DNA of 64,000 nucleotides, from the NCBI GenBank assembly GCA_945903465.1, contig CAMDOF010000019.1, forward strand, positions 1-64,000. The letters are read 5' to 3'. Positions within the stretch are counted from its first letter, which is position 1. Each line of letters opens with the position of its first letter. The position numbers and the translations under genes were made by a program. The stretch is from Opitutus sp. GAS368 (GTDB lineage: Bacteria > Verrucomicrobiota > Verrucomicrobiia > Opitutales > Opitutaceae). This document shows, piece by piece, positions 9,112 to 18,274 of this stretch. The notes under the pieces were generated by a model, which worked only from the letters and a program-made list of their open reading frames with translations, had not been told where the DNA came from and did not search any database.

Positions 9112-10527
9112 TTACAGCCGCGGTGTCGATTCATTGGAATAAAGGATAATTCCTTCCTGGTTGATGAGCTCGATGCCGAGCGACGCTTTCTCGTCCACCA
9201 CGACGCGCAGGAATCCACCGTCCTGTTTCGACGAGACGAATTTCTGATCAACCTGCCGTTGCGGATCGGTGGAACCTTCGGTCCCGGGTCCGGGCGGATC
9301 GCCGACTGCATTCTCGCGGCTCAGCGAACCGCAGGCGAATTCAGGCACGCCAGTCGGATGGATCGAGTGGTACTGCCAGTGCCGGTCGCCCGTCAGGAGC
9401 ACGACGTTCCGCACGCCGGTTTGCTGGAGCCAGGCGAAGAACTGCGTGCCTTCATGACGGAAGCCGCGGCTGTTGGTGTGATTGTCGCGTTTCTTGTCCA
9501 TGTCCGGCCCGACCATGGGCGTGGGCGTGACGATGAGTTTCCACGTGGCGTCGCTTTCGCGCAGCGTCCGCTGCAGCCAGGTGCGCTGCTCGACGCCCCA
9601 CATCGTTTTGTCGGGGCCGTCCGGCATTTCATTCGGGCTCCGGTAGTCGCGCCCCTCGAGGAACCAGAGTTGCACGTGCTTCGCCATCCGCGCCGTCCGG
9701 TAGGTGACGCGGTCGAAATCCTCGCGCGGGACCACCGGCATTTGCTCCTTGAACACGCGGATGCCCAGCTCGGGCAACGGCTCCGTGGTGCCCGAGCGGT
9801 CGCCATCGTCGTAGCGAAAATCATGATCGTCCTTCATCCAGAACGATCCCATCGAACCGACGAACTGCACCAACCGCGGCATCGCAAACTGCTGCTGCCA
9901 CTTGATCCGCAGTTCCGGCAGCTTCCGGGCGATCGCCTGCTTGGGTGTATCGTAGTAGACGCAATCGCCCGCACAGATGAAAAAGTGGCTGTCAGCATAC
10001 GCCTGCATCTTCACCAGGGTGGGATAACCCAGCATCTTGTCGGGCCCGTCGTAAGGCTGACGATTCCCGTACCCGTCCATGTACTGGCCCCAGCCCATGC
10101 AGTTGAACATCAGAAACGACAGGCGCGAATTGGAGCGGGCGCCCGGCAGCGTACGAAACCAGCGCGCCGGCCCCATCTGCGTCTGCGTCTCGTTGGCGCC
10201 AAACTCGAGCCGGTAGCGGTAGCGTATATCCGAGTTCAATCCGCGGACGAGTTGGCGAACGATAAAGTCGTTCGCGCTCTCCGCCCTGGCCCAGGGCGTG
10301 GTGATCGTCGTATCGGCTGTCCCGCGATCGAGGACGAACCGCGCCACGCCCGGTGCGCCGGTGATTCCGCGTTGTTCGTTGGGCCGATCGGCGGCCGTGA
10401 GGCGCGATTGCAGGAGCACGGAGTCGACGCCGGGCTCCCCGGCCATCTCGCCCTGGGCGTGGAAGAGTTCCGCGCCGCTGGTCTGGCCAGCCACGAGCAG
10501 CATCAGGCACGCAAGGAGTAGCTTCAT
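9112..10527 (-). CDS. PhoD-like metallophosphatase/phosphodiesterase, secreted
   Basis: Predicted calcineurin-type phosphoesterase of 471 aa. The start at MKLLLACLMLLVAGQTSGAE gives a signal peptide, whereas the longer ORF start runs through hairpin DNA. The N-terminal part (to about 125) is a beta-sandwich, followed by the metallophosphatase core with FICAGDCVYYD, MKDDHDFRYDDGD and LLTGDRHWQYHS, the expected Asp/His metal ligands of the PhoD family. It lies between a TonB receptor and a PVC dehydrogenase on the same strand. Family members cleave phosphodiesters or phosphomonoesters; which substrate applies here cannot be told. Confidence 0.88.
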   Translation of the reverse strand: MKLLLACLMLLVAGQTSGAELFHAQGEMAGEPGVDSVLLQSRLTAADRPNEQRGITGAPGVARFVLDRGTADTTITTPWARAESANDFIVRQLVRGLNSDIRYRYRLEFGANETQTQMGPARWFRTLPGARSNSRLSFLMFNCMGWGQYMDGYGNRQPYDGPDKMLGYPTLVKMQAYADSHFFICAGDCVYYDTPKQAIARKLPELRIKWQQQFAMPRLVQFVGSMGSFWMKDDHDFRYDDGDRSGTTEPLPELGIRVFKEQMPVVPREDFDRVTYRTARMAKHVQLWFLEGRDYRSPNEMPDGPDKTMWGVEQRTWLQRTLRESDATWKLIVTPTPMVGPDMDKKRDNHTNSRGFRHEGTQFFAWLQQTGVRNVVLLTGDRHWQYHSIHPTGVPEFACGSLSRENAVGDPPGPGTEGSTDPQRQVDQKFVSSKQDGGFLRVVVDEKASLGIELINQEGIILYSNESTPRL

Positions 10528-10560
10528 ACCCGAGTTTCGCGATCCGATCGGTTTTCGTAG

Positions 10561-10627
10561 CCCTGCTCGGGAGAGCAGGGACGCATCCATCGTATACACC
10601 ATTCCGTCCCGCCTCTCCCGAGGCGGG
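10561..10627. repeat. Paired hairpins between PhoD-like gene and TonB receptor
   Basis: Two perfect 8-bp hairpins stand 27 bp apart: CCCTGCTC-GGGA-GAGCAGGG at 10561-10580 and CCCGCCTC-TCCC-GAGGCGGG at 10608-10627. Their loops (GGGA and TCCC) are complementary and the two hairpins are imperfect inverted copies of each other, as in bipartite REP elements. Confidence 0.75.
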
Positions 10628-10663
10628 CGACCCAAAATCGCGGCGGCGTTTCGGAGCTGCAGC

Positions 10664-13552
10664 TCAAAAACTCCCTTTCACCCCGAAGCTCCAGACCGAG
10701 CCCTGGATCAACGTCTGGTTGTGCACGCCGGGGAACGCCCGCAGCGTCTTGTATTGGGGATTGTTCAGGATGTTCCGGCCGGTGACGAAGAGCGACGTCC
10801 TCCCCGTCAGTTGATAGCTCCAGTTGGTGGACGTGATCGTGCGGTCCTTGTAGCGATTGACCGTCGGATTCTGGTTGTGCTCCCCGGCCCACGTGCCGCT
10901 GACCGAGGCGTTGAGCCGGCGGTAACGGAACGAGATGCCGCCGGAGGCGAATTTTGGCGCCCCCGCGTAGTCCAGCTCGGGATCGGAGCTTTGCACCTGC
11001 GTCCAGTTCAGGAATACGCCGAGGCCCTTAAACACCCCCGGCAACATCGATAGCTGCTGGCGATACTCCAGCTCCAGGCCCTTCGTGCTGAAGCTGCCGA
11101 CGTTGTCCTGCGTGGTGAACAGGTAGTGCGGATATTCGGCGCCCATTCCGATTTCCTCCGCGGGGACAGCCGAGAGCTGCGCGTGATAATCCTTCATGCG
11201 AAACATGAACACACCCGCCGAAATCACGCCGCCCGGCTCGAAATATTTCTCCACCCGAATCGAATAGTTGTCCCCGCGTTCGGGCTTGAGCTCCAAGTTG
11301 GGAATCGTGCCGGTCATGGTCGCGTCGTTGACCGTCGCCACCGCGGCCAGCGTGCTCAGGGCGGCGCGCTGGATCGACTGGCTGAATCCCGCGATCAACA
11401 TCAGGTTCTCCTCGAAGCGATAGCGCCCCGACGCGCTGAAGAAAACATTGTTGTACGTTCCGGTGCGGGTCCTCGGCACGTTTCGCTCGTAGACCCTGCC
11501 CTGCGTCTTGGTCGCCTCATAGCGGACTCCCTCCTGGATCGTCAGGCGACCAATCTGGGTGGTGGCCATGACATAGGCCGCATCGATGTATTCGCGCGCC
11601 AGTCGGTACGGAAACAGATTGGCCGCGCTCGTGGCGTTCGCCGGGTTCGGAATGAATTGCTCGGGATTCGTTTTCTGGATGCGACCCAGGGCCGTGCGAT
11701 CCGGAAACTGGAAAAACCGATCGAAAATGTTGCCGGCATCGAGCGGCTCGAGCCCCTGGAAGGCGACCGAGACCGGAATTTCCGCCGTCAGCCGGTTGTT
11801 CTGCGGACCGACATACGTCCAGGAGCTGCTCCGACCGATGTTCTTGAAGGTGCCGGCCTGCGACTTGCCGCCCACTTTCAATGTGGTCGGAAGCGTCCAG
11901 CCCGTCGTGTACTTCGCGTTGATTTGGCCGATGAGCGCCTTCGACGTCGGCTCGCTCTCGGTCCGCACCAGGTTGTTCGTGAGACTCGTGCTCCGCCAGT
12001 TGGCGAGCGTGTACACGTCCGGACCCGACGTCTGCCGGAAACTGAAATTCGTGTCGCCCGCGTACGCCCGCGTCGCGGTGAAGCCCACGTTGAACAACTG
12101 ATAGTTCGCCTGGAAGAAGGGATCGTCCCCATCCATGCGCCCATTGCGCGTGTACGAATTGAGATAGGTGTAGGCGATGGAACCTTCGACGTTCAGTGGG
12201 CCCTTGGTGTACGCGACCTGCGGGGCAAAGGTGTAGGTCAACCGCGTGCGGTTGGTATGCGAACCTTGGATACCGAAACGCGTCGCATTGGTCGCGGTGG
12301 GGTTGGCGATCATCGCCGTCACGGTCGCATTGGGCGCCTGGCTCGCGCGGGTGGCACTGAGCGAAACCGCGCGCTGCGGTTGCCGCCAGTCCTCCCAGCC
12401 GATCTGGCCGCGCAGCGCGAACGTGAGCTCGGGCGTGACGTTGTACTCCATGTTCAAGCCGCCGCCGCGCCGTTTGACCAGCTTGGGGTTGATGCCGAAA
12501 ATCACCGACGTGATCACCATGGGTGCCGGGTTGTACGCGGTCGGCACCGTGTCGTAGGTGGGGTTCAGGAAACCCGACGTGAGGATGGAGTTGTTCTCGC
12601 TCAGGTTCAGCACCAGGCCGAGCTTTCCGCCGAGGTACACGTCGGAAAAATCCAGGGCCACCGACGGCAGGGTCTTGTAGTTCTTCTTGTCCTCCGGTCC
12701 CGGTGATTTGCCCAGCGCGGCGTCGGCGGTGCTGATGATTGTATAGAGCTGCCAGCCGAAATACCGGCCTTTCCGCTGAAACGCGCTCTTGCTCTTCATG
12801 TTGATTGTACCCGCCGGTGCATCGGCGTCCATGTCGGCGCTGTTGGTCTTGGTGTATTCGATCGTGTCGGTCGCGGAGGCCGAATAGGAGGTCAGCTCGG
12901 ACGCGCGCGTTCCGCCACCGGTCATGCGCACGCCATCGACCTGGAGCGCGCCATATTTTGCCGCCATGCCCCGCATCATGGGATTGGCCGGCTCGCCATC
13001 CGTGTACCTGAGCTGGAGGCCCGGCAGGTACTGCAGCACCTCGCCGATATTGCCCTCCGTCATGATGCTGAAGGTGTCCGACGCGACGACGTTTTTGATG
13101 TTCAGCGAATTTCGCTGCTCCATCATCGCCTTGGCCGTACCCTCTTTTTCGCCCGTCACCGTGAACTTGCCGAGGCTGATGACTTCCCCGGCTCCGGTTT
13201 CGGCGGCCCATTGAAGGTCAAAATCCTTCGTCACCGTGCCACCCTGGGCCACGGTCACGCTGGCCGTCGCGGTCTTGAATCCACTGTGGCTGACCGTGAC
13301 GGTGACCGCTCCGGGGGAAACGTTGGCGATGCGATAACGGCCGTCGGCGGCGGTGGTCTCGAGGATGCCGGTACCCTGCACGCGCATCTCGGCGTAGTGG
13401 ACATATTCTCCGGTTGACGGGTTGAACACCCGGCCTTCGATCGTCCCCGTGGCCGATCGGGCGGGAGCACCGGCAGTTTCGGCGGCATGCACAGGCGCCA
13501 GGGCCAGCGCAACCCAGCCGGACAGTAGGGCAACGGGATTCAGTCTTTTCAT
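10664..13552 (-). CDS. TonB-dependent receptor with carboxypeptidase-regulatory-like domain
   Basis: Outer-membrane receptor of 962 aa. The start at MKRLNPVALLSGWVALALAP gives a signal peptide; the ORF track adds 23 residues from upstream DNA. Residues about 37-115 are the carboxypeptidase-regulatory-like domain (TIEGRVFNPSTGEYVHYAEM). The plug follows (NIGEVLQYLPGLQLRY, TINMKSKSAFQRKGR), then a barrel ending SFGVKGSF. It heads a minus-strand cassette with a PhoD-like phosphatase, PVC dehydrogenase and sulfatase. It is closest in pattern to the receptor at 23723-26671, with which it shares GEYV, NIVASD-like and SAFQRKGR blocks. An R-element copy with a G-rich tract begins about 93 bp upstream. 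Confidence 0.93.
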   Translation of the reverse strand: MKRLNPVALLSGWVALALAPVHAAETAGAPARSATGTIEGRVFNPSTGEYVHYAEMRVQGTGILETTAADGRYRIANVSPGAVTVTVSHSGFKTATASVTVAQGGTVTKDFDLQWAAETGAGEVISLGKFTVTGEKEGTAKAMMEQRNSLNIKNVVASDTFSIMTEGNIGEVLQYLPGLQLRYTDGEPANPMMRGMAAKYGALQVDGVRMTGGGTRASELTSYSASATDTIEYTKTNSADMDADAPAGTINMKSKSAFQRKGRYFGWQLYTIISTADAALGKSPGPEDKKNYKTLPSVALDFSDVYLGGKLGLVLNLSENNSILTSGFLNPTYDTVPTAYNPAPMVITSVIFGINPKLVKRRGGGLNMEYNVTPELTFALRGQIGWEDWRQPQRAVSLSATRASQAPNATVTAMIANPTATNATRFGIQGSHTNRTRLTYTFAPQVAYTKGPLNVEGSIAYTYLNSYTRNGRMDGDDPFFQANYQLFNVGFTATRAYAGDTNFSFRQTSGPDVYTLANWRSTSLTNNLVRTESEPTSKALIGQINAKYTTGWTLPTTLKVGGKSQAGTFKNIGRSSSWTYVGPQNNRLTAEIPVSVAFQGLEPLDAGNIFDRFFQFPDRTALGRIQKTNPEQFIPNPANATSAANLFPYRLAREYIDAAYVMATTQIGRLTIQEGVRYEATKTQGRVYERNVPRTRTGTYNNVFFSASGRYRFEENLMLIAGFSQSIQRAALSTLAAVATVNDATMTGTIPNLELKPERGDNYSIRVEKYFEPGGVISAGVFMFRMKDYHAQLSAVPAEEIGMGAEYPHYLFTTQDNVGSFSTKGLELEYRQQLSMLPGVFKGLGVFLNWTQVQSSDPELDYAGAPKFASGGISFRYRRLNASVSGTWAGEHNQNPTVNRYKDRTITSTNWSYQLTGRTSLFVTGRNILNNPQYKTLRAFPGVHNQTLIQGSVWSFGVKGSF

Positions 13553-13644
13553 CGTGCGGGGTAGGTTTTCTACGGGCTTTCCTTTGGGAAATCGTGACAG
13601 GAAGTCGCGCGAGGAGCCCACGTGGCGGAATCGCTGGATTAGCT

Positions 13645-13990
13645 GCTAGGAAACTGGATTTGCGGGGGGGAGGGGTTTAAGGGGAGGGGCATGGTGGGAT
13701 GGGGATGAGATAGCCACAATGAGTCGATTTTGAGAGGGCGGCGGGCTCGGATGATGCTGGGGACTTGGGGCGGGGAACGGCGGCGGCGGAAAGGGGGATG
13801 GCGGGTGCGAATCGAGGTGCGGCTTGCCGTTGGGGGGCAATCATCGCGGAGTGGGGATGAACGGATGCAGGCCTCCGGATCGCTCGGGGTCAAGGAGCCA
13901 GCGTTTTTAAAATTGCGGTAAACTCCTAACCGGGGTCGGAACCGCTTGCGCGGACGCGCCACCAATGCCCCCCGACAGCCTTCGGCATCA
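13645..13990 (+). repeat. R element, copy 4 (short module A end, G-tract, module B)
   Basis: It begins GCTAGGAAACTGGATTTGCG, then has a G-rich tract at 13664-13704 and full-length module B (GTCGATTTTGAGAGGGCGGC to GACAGCCTTCGGCAT). It lies upstream of the TonB receptor at 10664-13552. Proline-rich ORFs on its minus strand are not in a conserved frame with those of the other copies. Confidence 0.75.
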
Positions 13991-14109
13991 GACTGCTAGA
14001 CGGGCTTATGAAAAACACCCGTGTAAGGACGATGGATCGCCTGCCTCGCGGAAAGAACCGCTCACCGGCATGCACGATCTGCGGCCCTATCGCGGCTTCG
14101 CGCACGCTG

Positions 14110-14212
14110 TTTTCTTCTGTCACGGCCAAAATCCGATTCTGGCCGTGACAGAAAGAAACCACATGCATGTTGCTCAGGAGCGTTTTACGAATGCTGTTTC
14201 TTAGGAGCAATC
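14110..14212 (-). repeat. R element, inverted copy forming a large hairpin
   Basis: TTCTGTCACGGCCA at 14115-14128 pairs perfectly with TGGCCGTGACAGAA at 14140-14153 around a short loop. The right arm then continues as a reverse complement of module A, ending at TGTTTCTTAGGAGCAAT. The head of one copy and the tail of an inverted one therefore meet here. Confidence 0.7.
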
Positions 14213-14217
14213 ATAGC

Positions 14218-14254
14218 GGTGGTCAGCTAGCACCTCGGCGCTCGCCTGACCACC
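14218..14254. terminator. Hairpin downstream of the glycosidase-like gene
   Basis: GGTGGTCAG and CTGACCACC form a perfect 9-bp stem about 85 bp past the stop codon of the gene at 14339-15973, at the end of a three-gene operon. There is no clear U-tract, so it is a weak terminator call. Confidence 0.35.
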
Positions 14255-14338
14255 CCATGTTAACTTTGGATTGTCCGCTCCCAGGCTCTGAGTTGCCGGC
14301 TTTTTCAGTGGTTTCGCCTTCAATTGCTTGGATGCGGC

Positions 14339-15973
14339 TTACGCAAAGCGACAGGCAAACAACTTCGCGCTGCGGAGGCGAAATGCGATCTCGAGATTCT
14401 TTCCGCGCAGGCTGCTCAGATCGTCTTTGCCGTTCCACCGACAGGTCACACGCGTGCTGTCGCCGCTGAATGGCACCGCCTCGACAAAGGTGAAACCTTC
14501 CACGGGCTTGCCGCGCTCACGCAGTTCGACCTCGACACTCCCGGCCTGGGTCGTGCGCGCGTTGATCTGGATTTCGCGGCCGTCGAACCGTGAGGAGTTC
14601 ATCGTGAACTGACCCAGGTGATCCGCCTGGATTCCCGCGAGGCGGTCTTCCTGCCAGGTTGCCCAGCCGACGCCCGCCTTGGTGCCGTAGTCGCCGTAGA
14701 GATTTTGAAACCACGTTTCGTTGTGCGTGGTATTGTAAGCGTTGTAAGACAACGCGAGCCGTCGGTCGGGGAGGCGCACCAGCGTCGGCTGAGAGTAGAT
14801 CGAGCCGCCATCCCACGCGCCAGGACGGCCGAGTGGAATGATTGGCTGGTAGGACACCCACGAATACGCGCGCCCATCGCGACTGACGGCGAGGCGCACA
14901 TCCACGGCATCGCTGTCGCGATGATAGATGGCTGGGAACAGGAGACGAAGCGAAGGTTCGCCGGGATAGGCCGTGTAGCCGTTCGTGTAATAATCGTCAG
15001 CGGGTGCGTCGAGGGGGCCGCCGTAGAGCAGCGGCTGCGGTTCAGGCCATTTCCAAAAATCGTCCGTTTCCGCACGGGAAATCGTCCGACCACTCAAATG
15101 GTGGCGAAAGTAACCGACATATTTGCGCAACACCGGATCCCAGGCTGCGATGTTGAACGTGTCGCTGAAATAGCGAATCAGCGGCTGCTCGTGCTTGGTC
15201 CATCGATAGCCGTCGGGCGAGGTAACACCGTAAAGCCCGTAACGTTTCTGCGAGGAAGCACCCGCCGGAATCTCCGCGGCAGGCAGCTCGGCGAAATGGA
15301 AGAGTTTGTAGCGCTGTTCGGCGGGACCGTGGTCATCGCGGAAGACAGCGCCGCCGTTGTGAAAGGGTGTCACCAAATTATTTTCGGTCGAGCCTTGATA
15401 CGATTGGAGGGCGAGCGACGGCTTGGTCCAGTTCACCCCGTCCGGGCTCTCGGCATAAGCGAGCGCCGAGCCTTTAAGTTCCATCGTACGACCGTCTTCG
15501 ACGGTCAGCTCGGTTTTCTCGAGAGGAAGCTTCGCGGCATACCAGCAACGGTAGCGGCCTTCGTCGAACAACACGGTCGCGGCGGAAATGCTCCGCTCCC
15601 AAGGGCGATCCGCGAGCAGCCAGGGTTGAGATTTATCCGCGATTTCAGGCGTGATGCGAATGCCCGACGGCACATCATTGGGGCGAAAGCCGTGAGCGCG
15701 CTGGTCGAAAGTTTTTCCGAAATCCCGCGACAGATTGTCCAACTGCTTTTTGCCCTCGGGGGAAATGCGGGCCGGATCGAGCATCGGCTGTAGTTCGCCT
15801 TTCTTCACGTGAAACCAATCGACGAAGAGAAACCGTTTCTCGGCAGGTGGTTTCGCCGTGGCGGCGGCAACTGGCTCGGCGGCGTGCAGCGCGGTGCGCA
15901 GTAACGGCACCGTGCCGGCCGCCAGCGAGGCTTGGAGAAAGTTGCGCCGTGTCCAATCGCGAGGTGATGACAT
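14339..15973 (-). CDS. Tat-exported glycosidase-like beta-propeller protein (GH32/GH43-type fold)
   Basis: Protein of 544 aa starting MSSPRDWTRRNFLQASLAAG, a twin-arginine signal (RRNFLQ at about 9-14), so it is exported folded. The body carries repeating propeller strands typical of clan GH-F/J-like proteins: YAESPDGVNWTKPSL, GVTSPDGYRWTKHEQP, LAVSRDGRAYSWVS. The C-terminal beta-domain of about 100 residues resembles the one closing GH32-type enzymes (EIQINARTTQAGSVEVELRE). I cannot assign catalytic residues with confidence. The long ORF-track start adds 118 residues that overlap the upstream gene in another frame, so I use the Tat start. It is third in an operon TonB/SGNH fusion/this gene, 22 bp after the SGNH gene. 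Confidence 0.8.
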   Translation of the reverse strand: MSSPRDWTRRNFLQASLAAGTVPLLRTALHAAEPVAAATAKPPAEKRFLFVDWFHVKKGELQPMLDPARISPEGKKQLDNLSRDFGKTFDQRAHGFRPNDVPSGIRITPEIADKSQPWLLADRPWERSISAATVLFDEGRYRCWYAAKLPLEKTELTVEDGRTMELKGSALAYAESPDGVNWTKPSLALQSYQGSTENNLVTPFHNGGAVFRDDHGPAEQRYKLFHFAELPAAEIPAGASSQKRYGLYGVTSPDGYRWTKHEQPLIRYFSDTFNIAAWDPVLRKYVGYFRHHLSGRTISRAETDDFWKWPEPQPLLYGGPLDAPADDYYTNGYTAYPGEPSLRLLFPAIYHRDSDAVDVRLAVSRDGRAYSWVSYQPIIPLGRPGAWDGGSIYSQPTLVRLPDRRLALSYNAYNTTHNETWFQNLYGDYGTKAGVGWATWQEDRLAGIQADHLGQFTMNSSRFDGREIQINARTTQAGSVEVELRERGKPVEGFTFVEAVPFSGDSTRVTCRWNGKDDLSSLRGKNLEIAFRLRSAKLFACRFA

Positions 15974-15995
15974 GGAGAAGAAGCGCGGAGGAGGT

Positions 15996-18269
15996 TTAGA
16001 AGCGGAAGGGCAGGTGCGTCGCGGTCGAATACTCGAACTCCGCGAGGTAGAGTCCGGTGTGCGGCGTGGGCGGTGCACCCTGACCGTTCGTCTCTCGCAG
16101 ATCGCAGACGCGGTAGGTGAGTAAATGCCGCCAGCGGCCGCCGAGGAAAATGTTTGCGCCCATGGCGTGATCGCAGAAAGGCACCTCAGTGCCCTTGTCG
16201 TCGCCGATCTGTTTTTCGTCATGCACGACGAGTGGATCCACAAAACTCTGCCCGCGCAGCGCAAACACGACGAGCGGATTGCGCAGCCAGCCGGGCCCGC
16301 GATTCGTCGCCAGATAAATGCTGCCATCCAAACCTTGGTTCAGGGACTGCGGCACCGTGTGATTCCACTGATCGAACTGCAGATAAAAGTGCAGGCCGTC
16401 CGCTGAGCGATAGACGCGGCCGCGTGAATCGGGTCCGCGCGTGTAGACCACAAAGCCGCCGGCCACCCGCGCCAGTGAAGGCTCAATCTCACCGCGGAAG
16501 GTCGCGTATTTTTTCGCGGTCGCGGCCGTTTTGCCTGTTTGTTCAAGGGTAAGTTTGGACGATTTCTTGATTATCGCGAAATTCCCGCCTGATTCCAGCG
16601 GCCGCCACCGGCCATCTCGATAGCCGAACCGCAGCACCTCGATTCCTTCATCGGAAACGACCGGACAGAGAAATCCCGCTCCCACCGGCAGGCAGTTGAA
16701 GCCAACATTGATCAGTCGCGCGGCATAGGCCTCGGGCAGTTGGTCCTTCTGGACGCTCAGCGCTTTGCCGTCCCAGCGCACCTGGTAGAACTCGACGAAC
16801 TGATCGGGCTGCGGAGTGATCTCGGCCCGATCTGGCGTGAATGATAACGCGGTGGAACAGAGAAAACCCGATCCGGCGGCGGGATGTGGCGTGCCATTTT
16901 CCAGCTTTGCGCCCAACGGCACAATGGCTCCGTTGACTGGGTATTTCGCGAGCACGGCTTTCTGGCCGGAGCGCGTCGTGTAGCTGGCATCGAGCCGATT
17001 GATCGGAATGGCCCGCGCCGGGACAATTTCCGAGAGGCTGCTAAAGATAAATCCATCATTGCCGATTTCAAAGTCGTGTCCGCCTTGCTCGCGCAGAGCA
17101 GCGACCAGCAGGGCAGTGTCGGCATCGAGTTGGAAGAGCTTGCCGATTTCGTAGCTCGCAGGTTTGTCGGTGCCGACCGGCTGGATCGCAGGATGATCGA
17201 GGACCCGTCCGTGCCGCAGCATCCGGCGAAACGTGTGCGCCGTCGGATAAAACGCACCGGCGGCAGTTGGGTCCCGGGTCACCGGCGGCGCCGTTGTTTC
17301 GCGCCGGTCTTGAGTTTCCCGCACGACGATGCCGCGCAGGTCGTCGAGGATTTTGATGCGCTCCGCGTCCGCGGGATCTTTCGTGAAACCCCAGACGGTG
17401 GGAACATCCCCGCCAGCTCCGGGATGGCGAAAATGAGGAAAGAGAGCGTCGAGTTTCCAGTGGGCGATGTCGGCACCGAGGCTCTCCAAAATCGCGAGCG
17501 CCATCACGAAGTTACCGTAAATATTGGGGTGAATGCCATCGGGACCGACGACGCGCCCCCAGCCGCCTGCCGCCACATACTCCTGCGCACGATCCATGAT
17601 TCGGTTCATGTCGATTACTTGGACGCCCAAGGCCGCCGCTTCGTCGCGGATGGCATCGTTGCCGGTATGCAAGCCGTCATCGAGCAACGCGTCCCATGCG
17701 GACCACGGTGCCTTGGGCGCGTAGTCGAACATCGTCATGAACCGAAGGTGTTCGCGATCGATGGCGCCCTGGGCCTCGAGCACCATTTCGCGCAGCCCTA
17801 GCCGATAGCGGCGGTAGATGTCCTTCGCGTTCGGCCACGGCGCGGGGCTCACGATTTTGTCCAGCTCGCCAGCGTCCTCGTAAATCAGCCAGTCACCCGG
17901 CCGCAGATCGCCGGCGCGCAGGTTCACTTTGATTTCGCCTGCGAGCGTATCGACGGTCTTGGGCGTGCCGTCGGGATTGAGCCCGGCCCAGACAGCCGGC
18001 AGCGCGTTCATCGGCGGCGGATTCGGCTGGTTCGCTTTCAGTAAAATGTTCGCGATTCCATGAAGCGTCCTCAGCGGCGAGGGATCGGTGTAGTTGCCGA
18101 AGCCGTAGCCCTTGATGATGCTGTCTCCCTTGAGGTAAATGCGCTGACCTGGGAGCGGTTGAAAACCTCCGGCCGCCACGTCGGTCGCCGCGCTCACGGA
18201 CCAGCCCAGGCCGAGCGCAATCACCACGTTCAGCCACACCGGCCGGGTGTATTTTGAATACGTAATCAT
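15996..18269 (-). CDS. SGNH/GDSL hydrolase fused to a C-terminal propeller-like domain
   Basis: Secreted protein of 757 aa with signal peptide TRPVWLNVVIALGLGWSVSA. Residues about 38-270 form an SGNH hydrolase: nucleophile block YLKGDSIIKGYGFGN near 44-58 and catalytic Asp/His block GPDGIHPNIYGNFVM near 238-252. This suggests an esterase that removes acetyl or similar groups from glycans. Residues about 300-757 are a second region with propeller-like strands (EPSLARVAGGFVVYTRGPDS, RVYRSADGLHFYLQ) resembling sialidase/GH43-type folds. The start is only 5 bp after the TonB stop, so the two are probably translationally linked. The domain union is unusual to me and the second domain's activity is unknown. 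Confidence 0.78.
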   Translation of the reverse strand: MITYSKYTRPVWLNVVIALGLGWSVSAATDVAAGGFQPLPGQRIYLKGDSIIKGYGFGNYTDPSPLRTLHGIANILLKANQPNPPPMNALPAVWAGLNPDGTPKTVDTLAGEIKVNLRAGDLRPGDWLIYEDAGELDKIVSPAPWPNAKDIYRRYRLGLREMVLEAQGAIDREHLRFMTMFDYAPKAPWSAWDALLDDGLHTGNDAIRDEAAALGVQVIDMNRIMDRAQEYVAAGGWGRVVGPDGIHPNIYGNFVMALAILESLGADIAHWKLDALFPHFRHPGAGGDVPTVWGFTKDPADAERIKILDDLRGIVVRETQDRRETTAPPVTRDPTAAGAFYPTAHTFRRMLRHGRVLDHPAIQPVGTDKPASYEIGKLFQLDADTALLVAALREQGGHDFEIGNDGFIFSSLSEIVPARAIPINRLDASYTTRSGQKAVLAKYPVNGAIVPLGAKLENGTPHPAAGSGFLCSTALSFTPDRAEITPQPDQFVEFYQVRWDGKALSVQKDQLPEAYAARLINVGFNCLPVGAGFLCPVVSDEGIEVLRFGYRDGRWRPLESGGNFAIIKKSSKLTLEQTGKTAATAKKYATFRGEIEPSLARVAGGFVVYTRGPDSRGRVYRSADGLHFYLQFDQWNHTVPQSLNQGLDGSIYLATNRGPGWLRNPLVVFALRGQSFVDPLVVHDEKQIGDDKGTEVPFCDHAMGANIFLGGRWRHLLTYRVCDLRETNGQGAPPTPHTGLYLAEFEYSTATHLPFRF

Positions 18270-18274
18270 GTGGG

